Source of the DNA: Neospora caninum Liverpool
Taxonomy: Eukaryota > Apicomplexa > Conoidasida > Eucoccidiorida > Sarcocystidae
Reading direction: 5' to 3'
Assembly (NCBI RefSeq): GCF_000208865.1
Contig: NC_018398.1
Location: 2,728,001-2,792,000, forward strand
DNA length: 64,000 bases
The position numbers were made by a program, and so were the translations under genes. Shown piece by piece: positions 36,301 to 48,742 of the stretch (positions are counted from its first letter, which is position 1; the number at the start of each line of letters is the position of its first letter). The notes under the pieces are model-generated. The model was not told where the DNA came from. It was given only the letters and a program-made list of their open reading frames with translations, and ran no database searches.

Positions 36301-39300
36301 TAAAGGGGCTCGGTCGCCGTTCTTCCTCTCTGTAGATTCACGCTTCACGGAAGCGAGAACTCAGTCCACTGCGGCCCCGCCATCCGGGCTCTCAGGCTCT
36401 GCGTTGCTCGGCACCCACCCCGCAGCGCACAGGTTGGAACGTACAGACACCGCAGACCCGGTGCCCGCACTCGCCCTGCCGCCGGCCCGATCGCAGGCAG
36501 GGAAGCAGGTGGACGGCGCCGCCCATGCGTTCCGGGTGACGCCAGAACCGGAGCGTGCGCAAAGGGAGGCCGAGGCGACACCTCGCGGAGGGGCTGGCGC
36601 ATCCGTCGCGGCCCCGGAGGTGCAGTGGCCTTCAGATCGGACCCTTGCATGCAGCAGTGCAGGAGCGCGCGAGGAAGAGAGAGGGGAGGAAGACAGCTCC
36701 GTCAGAGCGAGGTGGGAAGAGGGGATCGAGGCGGCAGAGAGAGAAGAGGACCAAGATCGTCGGGGAGATCGTTCCAGAGAGACCCGCAGTGACCCTCTCG
36801 AGCGTGACGCGTTTTCCCACTCTTCTTCTCACTCGGGTTTCTCGTCCTTGCAGCCCCAGCAGACTCCAAGGCTGGATTCGAGCCCGCCGCTCTCTCCGCC
36901 TGGTTTCCGGCACTCGCCCTTTCCGCTGTCCCCTCGCCGAGAGACCGAAGGCCGTGGGGAACACCCACTCGCATGCACTGCCGATTTCGGCGCGCCGGCG
37001 GCGACCGACACCGAGAACACGCCGTCGCCCCTCTCATTCCGGTCCGCCTCCTCGAAGAGCATCTCGTCCTCGCCCTCGTCCCTCTACCACCGCGGCCTCG
37101 CTGCCCGCGGCCACTTTTCCTTCTCGTTCTTCTCCCCCTTCAGAGATCGGGGACAGAGACGAGAAACTGGAGCGAACTCTGGGGGCACCTCCCCGGCTAC
37201 GGGCTCGATGTCCCCTCACCTTGAGTTCGATGCCGGGCGAGGTGTACCTACACCCCGGCGTCGGGACGAGACAGTTGACACCGGGCAGCGAGACTATCCG
37301 CGCCGCGGGGAACGACCCGACCCTTCCGTCTCTGCGTCTTCGTGCTGTGCTGAGAGCGAGGCGGCGGCGACAGAATCCTGCGGCGGGTCTGCTCACCCTG
37401 GTTTCGTCCATCCAGGCATTGACTCTTTTCGAGATGCAAAGAATGGTCTTTCCGTTTCTGCCTTTCCTCGACATGTTTTCCATACTGAAGAAGGCTGCGG
37501 GGACAGAGGCGCCGCGACTTCAGCCGGCAGAGGAGGAGCTGTACAGACGGAAGGAGGCGCAGCTTTTCCCGACTCTTCTCTCCAAGAAAACGCGCCTCAC
37601 AGACCGCTCCCTGGAGCGGCGACAGCAGCCCAGCAGTACCAGGAGCAGGGGGCCGAAGCTAGTGAAGAAGGGGACGGCGGCGTCTTTTCCCCGGAAAGAG
37701 GAGGCCCGGCTCTATGGGGGGAGCGGGGCCCAGAAGGCGAGCGGGACACCACATGTTCGCAAGAACTTCGAAATTCTAATCACGCGCGGCCGGCTACTTT
37801 GCATGCGTCTACGCTCTCGTCTGCGTCGCCGTTCGCGCGGAGAGACGCGGTTCCGATGGCTGGTCAGGCGGAACACCTACACGAAGAAGGATGCTGGAGA
37901 CCTGGCGACGAGGAGACAGGGCGAAGGACGTGGGGCCAGGCGCCGCGGGAGGAAGACTTTTTGCATGCGCGAGGCCGCGACCCGTATTTCGTGTCGATCA
38001 TGCATCCGACAGAGCGAGACGCGAATGGCCGCCCAGAGTTCCTCTCCACGACTACGCGGACTTCCGCCTTCCAGTCCCTGGCTCGCAGTGGTGAGGTGTA
38101 TGTACACCAGGAATCGCAGGGGAAAGGAGCTTCCGGCGCCGCGGTGTACAGCTTCGAGCGAAGGGAAGAGCCAACGCCTTTCCGCGGACGACAGATCAGT
38201 CCCTTTGAACAGAGCCTCCAGGCTCTCCACGAAGATTTCCTCGATCACTTCTCTCAGACTCCCAGAGTCCATGCAACAGCATCTGGGTCCGTGGAAGTCG
38301 GCGCTCCACTCGTTCCTTCCTCGCAATTCCTCCACGGCTTTTCGACGACGTCCCCTTCTCGTTTTCCGGCAGCGAGCAGAGAGGGTCGGGCCGAAGAGCT
38401 CGAGCTTAGGTCGAGGGACGGCGCTGCCCATTCCGACGATGGGCGATTCGCCGGGGCTTTTTGGAGAGCACATGCAGAGACCGAGAGCCGAGTACCTGGT
38501 TGCCGAACCTCCATGTCGGCATTTCCGGCTTCAGGCTCTCACGGGCGCCCAGACGTAGACCGTCTTGACAATTTTGAAGAAGACATCGACGACGATGTGG
38601 CGCAAATTCTTCCCATGGTACAGTTTGTGAACGCCGAGCTTGTGGCGGCGGGCTTCGAGGTCTTGCATGCAGACTTTCCGGCCTCCCTCGCGCCTGGCTT
38701 TTCGCAGGGTGGGGTTGACGGACGGGGCCTTCGAGCGGGTGAAAGAATGTCTCAAGGCGGAGACGAGAGACCGTCGCCAGCAGCAGCGGCGAGACCGGTC
38801 GGCCACGCGGCTGGGGGCCGCGTCAGGAATCAAGGCCCCCCTGCGTACGCTTCTGCGAATGGAGGATCCCACCCGTCGACGGAGCACAGAGACGGAATGG
38901 GAAGAGGAACTGGAGATGAGAACGGAGAAAAGGACGAAACTGTGGAAAGGAGAGCGATGCAGCCTTTTGAGGGACTGGGCGGTGGCGAACAGGAGCAGAG
39001 GCGGACGCCGAGAGCGGCTAACGACCAGGCACACTTGTCTCTTCGGGACACAGGGACCATGAGCAAGAACGCAACGGATGAGGCGTACATCCAATCTGAG
39101 GTGTATGTACACCGCGTCCTCGAAGCCATGACCGACAAGTTACACGAGGTACTTGCGGCGTATCGGACGCGAGGCGAACGAATGGGCGAACTGCGCAGAG
39201 AAGCTGCCACAGCTGCAGGACTGACAGCCAAGTGTAATGAGTTGAAGGAAGAGAAGGACGTGGCAGCCAAGCAGGTAACAAAACTCGCAAGAAGAGCGAG

Positions 39301-39530
39301 GAAGCCGATGAAAAGTCGAACACAGAAACACTTGCACACATGTGAGAGTTCGAGTGCGATCCGCGGAAAGCCGAGAATGGAAACACACTTCCCTCCTCCA
39401 CAACCAGTCGAACCCGGACAAACCCCCCGTGTGTAGAAGTGAACGTTCAAGTACTCTCCCACGTATACATGTAACTCTCTATACACATATGCATATATGT
39501 CTGTGTGTCTGCATACCACCTACGCAAATG

Positions 39531-39571
<41 letters not shown>

Positions 39572-40871
39572 TTTTGTGTGTCACCGTGTGTATCGTAATA
39601 ATACGGGTGCATATGTATATTTACGTTACGTGCATATGTAGAGATGTTTCATCCCACGTTCAACTCAGCTTTCATTGAGAACGCGGTTTTGCTCGTGTCG
39701 TCGTGTGGCCAGATCTCGTCGCTTCGGAGTCGGGTGACCGAAGTGGAGCGGGAGAAGGCGGAGCTCGCAGGGGCGATGGCGGAGCAAGCCAGTCTCGCTG
39801 CACGCTTGCAAGAAGCGGAGAAGGCGGCACAGGCTCTCCGCGGTCAGGCGCGACTCCATCGAAACCAGCTGCGGCAGAAAGAGCTCGAGAAGGAGCGGCT
39901 CGCCGAGCGACTGGAGACGGTCCTTCGGGAGGAGCAGTCGCGGGAGACCCGTGCGCGACGCGCCCTGGAGTCTCTGGTGTCTCCGTCCGGGCCTTTTGCG
40001 TCTTCTCGGCGCCTCGAGAGAGGCGAGAAACACGAGACGTTGACGAGGCGACCGGAGCGGGGAGCGCTGGCGGTTAAGAACGCGAACAAGCTGCTGGTCG
40101 AGGTCGCGCAGCACTACGAAGGCAAGGTGAAGGCGTTGCAGCGGGAGATCGCTTCCCTCTCGCACGCCCTAGAGGTTTCAGCGCTCGCCGTCGAGGCGGA
40201 AAAGAGCAACAGAGAAACCGGCTGGTCAGGCCGGGGCACTGGAAGCGACCGGAATTCACGAGGGGCTCTTGCGCCGTTGGACGAATTCGAAGAGCGAGAT
40301 GCCTGCATGCACTTCACAACTGTCCACACCCATCCTGAGACGTGGAGTGAGCAACGGAAGCACCAGGCGGCTCGACGCAGCCGCTCCCAGAAAACGCGCG
40401 TCTCTGGATCTGTGCCGTCGCTCCTGTCAGCGGACGCCGAGAACAAAGCGTCTTCCGTTTGGACCGTCGATTTCAGGGGAGACGCAGATGGCGAAGAAGC
40501 CAAACAAGAAGAGAGAAGCGGGTTTTCGGCAGTGGGGCCGAGCCCCGCGAGCGACGGACGGGGAATGCCTTCGGCGGTCGCCCACGCCGCGCAAAGGCGG
40601 TCCCGGAGCCTGGCGGCGTCGTTCACGACGAGGGAGAGAGACGCTGGGTGTCTCGATGCGCGAACGCGTTTCTCTCTCTCGTGCTGCTCCGAGGGAAGGG
40701 GTAGGCGGATGCGGGACAGAAGCGACGGAGGCGAAGGATCTTTCCCCCTCTTAAACGGATGCGTCCAACCAGACATCCACATGAGCCGCGTCCTCGAACA
40801 AGTCAAAGACGAGAAAATACGCGTGAGCCACTGTGTCCAAAATAAACAGAGAGATCGCGACACCCCGTTCA

Positions 40872-40917
<46 letters not shown>

Positions 40918-41132
40918 TGCGTGTATACATGTACATATATCTTTTAAATTTGCATCTGTTTCTCTGGTACGCGTATAGTCCCTCAGTACCTGTGCACGCT
41001 TATGCACATTATCCTGTGTTGTGTAACATAGTTCCTCGTGATTCGCTTCCACGTCCTGACGAGGGATGCCCATCGCCTGCTATGTTATATACCCCTCCTT
41101 GTCCACATGGAGGCGGATGCATATATATATAT

Positions 41133-41180
<48 letters not shown>

Positions 41181-44100
41181 GTATCTGTTTTTTGTGGCTA
41201 TTTGTGGGTGTCTTTAGTTTGTGGATTTGCAACTGCAGGAATCATTTCGGTTATGGTATGGCACGTATTGGCTGCTGAACGTTTGCGTTGACTGGTTGCA
41301 GCTCGAAGCTCGGTTGGCCCGGTCGCGCCGCGATGAAGAGGAAACACAGCGGCTTCGCGTGCGCATTGTGGAGGTGAGCTTTCTTTTTACGCTTTTTTCT
41401 CCGGCCACGGCCGTGAGATGCAGTAAAAGCGAAACGAGCGACGCTTCACGACCAGCGGTCGACGTTTTGATCATTTTGCATTCGCAATCCTTTGATTCCT
41501 GCTTCAGCTCCAGAGTCGCGTGGAGGAGCTGGAGGCCGATCTCCTCACTCGCCCCACAAACGAGGCGCACCGCCAGCTGCAGCAGCAACTCCTCGACCTC
41601 CAGGTGAGTGGGAAGGTGGTCTTTTTTTCGCAATTGAAAGTACATGTGTGCCTGGGAAAGGCCCCTCTGTTTTTGTCTCTCTTTCGTTCCTTCTCTTCCA
41701 CTCTCTCTCTTCCTGTCTCTCTCTTCCTCTGTCTCTCTACGCATATATTCATATATGGAAATACTTGCATATTATACATAGGTGTTTCTCAAGGTGTTGC
41801 TGAAGGTGGAAGAGAACAGTTCGAGAGGTCCGCTCGCTAGATCTTCGTATACATGCGTTTACATTGATATATAGGGGCAGAATGATTATATGTGTGTACA
41901 TAGGTATATAGGTATGCTTTTGTCGGCATAAAGATGCTGGTGGAAGGTTCAAGGTGGCGGGGAAGGATAAGGGGTGGACTGCTTTCTTTATGCTTGCGTG
42001 TCGAGCTCCCGTGGAGGCCTGTACATGTTTTGCCTTCTCTTTTTCCAGGATGAGTTGAATCCGAAGAAACAGGAGAGCTGGCGACGTGCGGAGCCGCGCA
42101 GCCTCATGCGCCAGGATCGCCTTCAGCATAAACTGCGCTCTTCGACAGTCGAGTTGAGAAACGAAGAACATGTCGCTCTTCTTCAGGTGAGAAGGACGAC
42201 CGGTGCAAGAGGCGCTTCTTGATTTTCACCGTCCGCCTCTCGTTTCCTTCGTCGACTGGTTGACCCCGCCATCAGCCGATGTATCGCCCTCGTTTCTCTT
42301 CATCAGCGAAAGAATGGCGAAAGAATGTCCCATTCCAAACGTAAATTTGCTTACGTCTCGTGCCCAACCCTGTCCACAAGGTATATATATATATATATAT
42401 ATAAAGATAAATACATATTTATACATATGTATATACATATACCCATACATACATATTGGCATACATATGGGTATATGTAGATTTATGTAGAGGTCACTTG
42501 GTGTACGCTGATTCTATACCTTGGATTTTTTGTTGTTTGGCTTGTTTTTTACAACACACATGCCGGCGGAGTGGTGCCATATCGTGGTGTGCTTATATAT
42601 ACCGATTTGTTCGCGCGTAGATCGTTTTTCTCCTCCTCATCTGGTGGCTGTGGGCCGTTCTGGTTTCCTTTGTTCTCGCGGGACGAACTGTCTCCTGACA
42701 GCCGCGCGCTCTCTCACACATGTGTGGTGTCGCCTTTGCTTCTCGGTTTGTCTTCAGAGGTGCTGTCTCGCCCTTAACTGCTCTCATCCTGAAACGCTCC
42801 CCGCAGCCATCAAGCGCGTCGCAGCAACTTCTCACAGGCTGCCTCCTCTTGAGCGCTTCTTCGAGGTGAGACCCGCCGAAACTCAGCCTCCCGTCTCCAC
42901 AGGCCACCTTCTCGCACGTAGTGACAGTGGAATTGCGTAGGCATTGGTCGTGGATCTATACCTAGGGTGGAAAATCTGTCGCGGCGAATATGTGCAAAGA
43001 AACCGGAGGCTGCGCTTGAATTGGTAGTTCCAAAGGTGAACATGGAATTATACAGTCGGAAACGCAAGTTTATCCTGGCGTGTTTCAAGGTCCACGTATG
43101 GAGCCGAACAGGCGAACGCTTCTTTTTTGCCTCCTGCATGCGGCCTTGCGCTGCTTTCGTGAGGGACGCGAAGTTGTCCAGCTCTCCACTTGCGAACGGG
43201 GGAACTCTGTTATTTTCCCGTGTCGGAGTTTCGGTATATGGCGTTTATTTGACTGCTCTCTTTCTCGCCTCCTCAACGGGTTGTGGTCTATCCGAAGGAC
43301 AGGCAATGAAGTTCTTTATTGTTGCTGCACACCTTCCTCGTATTTCGCCGCAGCACACATCCGGCGTTTCTGATTTCCGCCTCGAATGCGCTGTTTTTGA
43401 TATCCTTTCAGTTCGTTACCCTTCTCGCCGCGGGAAGGCTGCCAGCCGCTTCAGAGGCAGATGTCATCCTCTCCAGTCTCGTGGCCATGAGCACGGCCCG
43501 CCATGCGGTGAGCCCTCTCTTCTCCTCTAAGCGAATTTTCTCCATTCTGTCCCCCCTTTTCATCCACGCTTTGCGGCTGCTGTTCTCTTATCTTTCCCTG
43601 ATCTTCTGTCTCCTTTTTATGGGCTCTGCTTCTCCGCTCCGTGCCTTCTCCGCTGCCTCTTTGGTGTCCCCTTGTCTCCCTCTTCATCGTCTCTCGCTTG
43701 CTCTGTATCCGCGCTCGCCTCTGCTCCGGTTCTTCGCTCTCTTTTCTCCGTCTTCTTCTCTCTCCTTCGTGCACATGTTGGAGCTTTTCCTTGCAGAGAG
43801 GTTCCTCTTCGACTCCTGTGCAGTTGATGTGAAGACTCGCCGTTCGACGCTTGCGTTCTTCCCGGAAACTGCTCTGCTGCTCCCACGTTTTTCATGTATC
43901 GCCCGCCGTGCTTTTAGACCGATTGCTTCTGACTGCGCCTCTCGCCCTGACCTCCGGTCTCTCTCGCCCCTGTGTTTTCAGCACAAAAACTACTTGCAGC
44001 TGCGGCGGGCCTTTGCGCAGGCCGTCCAGCGCGATCTCGCGGGGACGCACTCGCGGTCTTCCGCGGCATTTTCCTTTTCTGCTTTCGAGGAAGACCTCGA

Positions 44101-45848
44101 AGACATGCAGGACACACACGCTCAGCAGTTTCAGCGCCTGCAACAGGCGCAGCTTGCTGGCTCTTCCTCCTCTGCCGTCTCGGGAAACGACGCGCGCGAA
44201 CGACGCGTCAAGGAGACACTCTCGCTCCTCCGCATGCAACACCAGGACGCGACAGCCTTGTTCCAGAAGGCGGCGCAGGAGGAGACACAAGCCCTGAGGT
44301 GTCTCCTGGCTCCTCGCGCTTCCTCGCGTGGGCGGCGAGCGGCGAGCACGAATGCCTCGGACGCATGCAGAGGGGGAGAAGAAGTGGGAAGCGGGGGCGA
44401 CGGCTCGCGAGGCGGAGTGGAAGAGAAAGAGCTAATGCACGCGTTGCGGAAGCGACTCGCCTTCTCCACCGCCGAGGAGTGCGCCAGCAAAGTGCAGGCA
44501 GCTCTAGGAAGGGTGAGCCCAAGACAAACTGAAGAGAGAGAGCGCAGGTGCTGACCGAGAGGCAAACGAAAACGATCCAAAGGACGACGACACACAGAGA
44601 ATGAACGGGGAGGAACCGCGGCGAAAGCCAAACCGAGTCACAGGGAAGGGAAACGTGAAGACCGAAGAACGAGAAGCAACGTCGCTGTCCAAGTGGCCGC
44701 GCGCAGTGAAAACGCGCTCTCAGTGGAACTGCACCGAGAGTTGGTTTCTTTCGAACTGACGCTCGCTTTTTCGCAGGAGCGAGGAAGCGTGGTGGTTGCC
44801 AGCGTGTGCAGGCAGCTGCTCGCTTGGTGGATTTGCGCACATGTCTTTGAGGCGTCTCCATGTCGAGGATGTGTCCTCTTTCGCCCATTTGCTTTCCGTC
44901 TGTGGTGTTGTCTGTTCGCGTCCAGGTCGATGCCCTTGCAGGGTTCTTCCGAATTCTCTGTGACATGCTTGAAATCCCAACGGCAGGTGCCACGTTTGCG
45001 CAGGTGAGACGCACAAAAAACCGACTGCGAAGAGCTGTCTCCAGACTTGCACTCGAAGCCGCATTCCTCCTCGTGTTTCCGCAGCTTCACACATCTAAGC
45101 AGGATGCACATAGTCATGTACTTACATACATACATACATACATACAGAAATACACGGCTAGACACATCTATATAACTATACATGTACATATCCAGACCCT
45201 ACAGAAATACATAGCGGTATAGTGACACGTATCGAGAGACGGAGAGATAGGCGTAGGAGACAGAGAGAGGTCGAGGGGGAGGTACTGTGTGGGGGGTGCC
45301 CCGCGGGAGTGTCGGTGTGTTGAAGTCGGGTGTGGAGTGGAGAACGCTCGGATTTCGCCTGGTTCCGTTTCGCCCAGGTTGAGGCAGCTGTCGCGAGTCT
45401 CATCAAGGAGAGTCAGGAGCAGCAGGCGTTGCTAGAGGAGCAACAAAAGCATCTCCTCCAGCAGCATAACCTCCTGGTGTCTCTCCAGCACTCTGTCTAC
45501 TCTCCACCGCTGCCGACGATTCGTGAGGCAAAGGGCGAGGACGAGGAGGAAGAGAGAGAAGGCAGCCCCAAGACGGCGGAAAGCGGCGACGACGAAACGG
45601 GAATTCCAGGTGGGGGTGATGAAGCCCCGCCGAATCAAGGCACTGGAGGAGTCAGTTCCAGAGAACGGAGTCGGGCGGAACCTCGAGATGTGTCTCCAAA
45701 CGGTGAGGGAATCGACGAAGAGAAGCGAGAAGAGAGACAGACGGAGAGCGAGGCTCACACAGTTGCGGCAGTCGCGACGGTCAACGCCCTCCAGCAACTC
45801 CTCAAGGTCGACCGTGCGACGCTTATTCTCCCGAAGCTCAGCGAGTGA
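33362..45848 (+). CDS. CEP70: Giant CEP70-like coiled-coil centrosomal protein (11 exons)
   Basis: Exons: 33362-35591, 36051-39274, 39713-40822, 41302-41373, 41508-41603, 42049-42186, 42758-42865, 43412-43507, 43982-44512, 44926-45003, 45378-45848; about 2,717 residues. Junctions are phase-consistent: intron 1 is phase 1 and all later introns phase 0. Residues 1-1800 are low-complexity (Ser, Pro, Gly, Arg, Glu) with TPF motifs (AQTPFRAP, LRTPFSVS, LDTPFHLV). From about 1775 come coiled coils (EVEREKAELAGAMAEQASLA; RQKELEKERLAERLETVL), then NKLLVEVAQHYEGKVKALQ, matching 'LLCLIDYYESKIRKI' of human CEP70, and EADLLTRPTNEAHRQLQQQL, matching 'KDLETRPTQHELRLYKQQV'. Later exons match its helical C-terminus. 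CEP70 binds gamma-tubulin and the centrosome; location here is inferred. At about 600 residues human CEP70 is far shorter, so the long N-terminus is lineage-specific. The start is provisional (33374 is an in-frame ATG in better context). Confidence 0.75.
35084..35178. repeat. Two palindrome copies inside CEP70-like exon 1
   Basis: GCTGTATATACACC at 35084-35097 and GGTGTACATACACC at 35165-35178. Translated in frame they give AVYTPS and GVHTPH. Confidence 0.85.
35825..35850. repeat. TA microsatellite, CEP70-like intron 1
   Basis: An interrupted TA tract within the intron between exons 1 and 2. Confidence 0.9.
37241..39113. repeat. Three palindrome copies inside CEP70-like exon 2
   Basis: GGTGTACCTACACC at 37241-37254, GGTGTATGTACACC at 38095-38108 and the same at 39100-39113. 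They are read as GVPTPR, EVYVHQ and EVYVHR, so the same DNA word is used in two different codon frames. Confidence 0.85.
39532..39568. repeat. TA microsatellite, CEP70-like intron 2
   Basis: A long TA tract in the intron between exons 2 and 3. Confidence 0.95.
40875..41177. repeat. Pair of long TA microsatellites, CEP70-like intron 3
   Basis: Two tracts, 40875-40914 and 41119-41177 (the second interrupted by GT units), in one 479-bp intron. Confidence 0.95.
41302..45848 (+). other. CEP70-homologous C-terminal exon block
   Basis: Eight exons, all starting and ending in phase 0 (72, 96, 138, 108, 96, 531, 78 and 471 nt). Key matches to CEP70 are the LTRPTNEAHRQL segment (exon 41508-41603), LPAAIKRVAATSHRLPPLE (exon 42758-42865) and VDALAGFFRILCDMLEIP followed by FAQVEAAVASLI (exons 44926-45003 and 45378 on), resembling '[24 protein letters not shown]'. 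The last exon adds a Gln/Leu/His coiled coil and an acidic tail. Confidence 0.7.
42381..42403. repeat. TA microsatellite, CEP70-like intron 6
   Basis: A TA tract followed by AT-rich sequence rich in TACATA and CATATA. Confidence 0.9.
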
Positions 45849-46881
45849 GACAGGCACATCCATGAAGCGGGGAAAGAACAGCCAGGATCAGACGCAGGGG
45901 AAAACGATAGAGGAACCAGGAGGGTGGTCTGTGTCTGGGCAGGTGTCCCCTTTCCTGCTTGTTTATATGTAGCCTTCTCCCGTTAGTCGAGGAGCGAAAA
46001 TTGGGGTGCGTGAAAGGTAAAGAGAGTCGCTGAAAAGCTCACGGGGCCACGAGAATGTGAGTGGATCTTTGGCATGTTTCTTTCTCTCTACGAAAAAATC
46101 GTGCATGTGTTTGTGACGCGAAGGAGTGGAAAGTGACTGCTTCCCTCCCGTTGAGTTGCTCTCTGCTTGGGTGCACTGCGCCAAGCCGGTTCTTAGCGCA
46201 TTACGCATGCGATGTGTTCTCCGAATATCCGGCGGTTACCGTTGGTTCCGTCTTTTGCCGTTTGCTTTTGTAGGATCTTGGGGAGAGTCCAGCGGCTCAC
46301 AAATGCCCCCCCTCTCTCGCCCGAGCCGTCATCGGCGCATTCGGCGTCGCAGCCACGCCTAGAAGCAAACGGGGGGCCGGACGAGTAAGCGAAAGGAAGA
46401 AGTGTAAGACCTGCAAAGAGGCTCTGCTTGAGGGAGTACGGTAGAAGTCTAGCGGGACGCCTGAAGACCGTGAAGAACACGCGGGAGAAGACAGCACGGC
46501 AAGAGATGCACGTGAGAGAGAACGCAGGAAGCAAGAGGCTGAAAGGGAAGAAACATGATTCTGAAAGACCAGAGAGACAACACAGACGAAGTGCTTCGGG
46601 AAAGGGAGCACGCGTCCTTACCTGGGGCTGTTTGAGGTTTGAAAATGATGAGAAGCGAAACCGGCAAGAAGGGAAAACTCGGGGCCTCAAAGGAAGAGGA
46701 ATAAAGGGGCTGCTCAGTAGCACGGATGTGCGAAGATTCCTTCATATCGTGTGGAAGTGGTTGAAGACGCCGAGAGCGAGGGAGAAGCGACAGAAAAGGT
46801 AAAAGGTCACTGTTCAAATGTCTGTAGCTAGAGGTCACCATTCATACTTGTCTATATACACGTATCAGAGGGCGCCTGTAC

Positions 46882-46913
<32 letters not shown>

Positions 46914-46919
46914 ATGTAT

Positions 46920-46950
<31 letters not shown>

Positions 46951-48109
46951 ATGCGTAGGCATGTCTGTGTCGGGTATACAGTGTACAAACGAAAGGTGCC
47001 GCAGAGATGTCTGGAGGGGCGAACGAGCCTTTTTATCAATACTGTCGTCACCTGTGGCGATGTTGCGATGGACAGTGGAGAAACCGGAAGTACGGCATAG
47101 ACGGCATCGTTTCTTGGAGCCCGGCTCAGAGAGACGCAGGAGCGCGAAGACAGGCCTCCTGGATTTGAGTGGTTTCTGCGAAGCAATTTGAATTTGAAGG
47201 GAATTTTGATGTCTTTTAGTTTGATCTCTTTTAGAAGGGCTGATAGATCTTCGAATTCGTGTGAGAACCAGACACGCGTGATCGCGAAAATTGACGTTAC
47301 ACCGCGCCGAGGGTTTATGTACTCGGACACCAGGCACTCCCCTGAAAACCCTGTCAATCGTGAAGCCGATAACGACGACGAAATGCGTATATGCGTGCGG
47401 CGAATTTTTCCTCAGTGACCAGGACTTTGGGGTGAACAATTTCATAACCCCCAAAGAGGCCCGTTTGTGTCTATACACTGAGCACGCCTAAGGTCTTCAG
47501 CGGCACTGCATACTCTTAAGATCCCAGCGGCGCGAATCAGCGAAAAGGACCCGCACGGTTTAGTCGTTGCTTTTACTTGAGAATCAGCGAACTCCCGTTT
47601 CTTAATGGAAGGCACACTGTATGCGCACTGACTCCGGCGACCTCCCGCGCCAATCTGCCGAAAACGCATTATCCTTGCTTCATTTTGTGTGAAAACCACG
47701 TCGCGTCCTCAAACCAGGACAACGGACCGTACGAATTCCAGAGTCTACATAAAATGACATACAGGAGACGAGAAACCCGAAACGGGCCGCAGTCCAAGAG
47801 CACGTGTGTATGGAGAAATCGTCCCAGTTTCAGACGGAAATGTTGTCTGAGATGCTCCGCGTTTATTGGTGCGGATACACAGAAGGGGTGATACCCTCTC
47901 GCAGGCACAGAGACAGAGCGGCACCCGGCGCGTCCGAAAAAAAACGAGAGGGGAGGAGTGTCCTAGACCGAAACGGGCATCGGAAGCGAAAAGCGCTTGC
48001 TGTAGCGTTCCGCCAAAGGGATTCTTTCCCTGTCACATCTTTTCCTGCCTTTCTTTTCGAAACCCGCGGGGTAACTCCGGCTCGAGCCCCGCGAAGCAAC
48101 TCCGCTGTC
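45849..48109. other. Tail-to-tail spacer with twin TA tracts
   Basis: 3' UTRs of the CEP70-like (+) and MIC15-like (-) genes. Two TA tracts flank a short TTTACATG spacer at 46883-46946. No supported coding sequence. Confidence 0.55.
46883..46946. repeat. Twin TA microsatellite
   Basis: Two TA tracts of about 25 bp separated by TTTACATG; the whole unit is nearly self-complementary. Confidence 0.9.
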
Positions 48110-48621
48110 TCACTCTCTCTCGCTTCCGAGTTCGGCCAGTCTGCGTTCTGTGCTTCGTCTCGCAACTATAGAGGCTCGAGGGGTTCGTATGCGATTCATT
48201 GCAGGTGCCTGACTTGCCCCGGAGCACTCCGCGTGGCGGGGACTCAGCACGGCGCTGTTGCCTATGCCGAGCAACGGTTCAGCGCCTTCCTCAGATCGCC
48301 AAGGATCATCGAGGAATGCAGAGCGTCCTGGGAGGGCGACGTCCCCAGTCCAGGCAGTGCCTGAGTGCCACGGCGAATCCGGTTCGGAAAGGTCCTCGTG
48401 TGAGGCGATGGCCACCTGGCGCCGGAGGATGTGGTTCTCTCGAGCTTGCAGCTCAGTGACATTCTGAACAAGGACGGGATAGCTCCCGGCCAAACCTACC
48501 AGCTTCTGGAGGTCACTGCTGTACTGAAGGCAGAAGAGGACGAAACACACGCCTCCGCCCATGCCCAGGAGCACGCATATCAACCAAGTCGTCAGCGTCG
48601 TTATCCCCTCATAAGGAACGC
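48110..48621 (-). other. MIC15-like last exon: transmembrane helix and cytoplasmic tail
   Basis: The exon starts after acceptor gttttgcag. It opens with TTWLICVLLGMGGGVCFVLF, a single hydrophobic span, followed by a tail of about 135 residues that is acidic and serine-rich at first and basic near the end. The extracellular side ends SSQYEYVLCEGVPYEG. The type I topology is inferred. Confidence 0.85.
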
Positions 48622-48707
48622 CTGCAAAACACGAGACAGGACACAAAACACACGCAATCCGCTCGGCCCAGAACAAATTCGTCGCTGCACCGTACACACA
48701 TACCCCA

Positions 48708-48742
<35 letters not shown>

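Noticed and set aside
36555..38558. 667-codon alternate + frame inside CEP70-like exon 2
   Set aside because: Out of frame with the spliced product; Arg-rich shadow composition and no splice sites joining it to the CEP70 exons.
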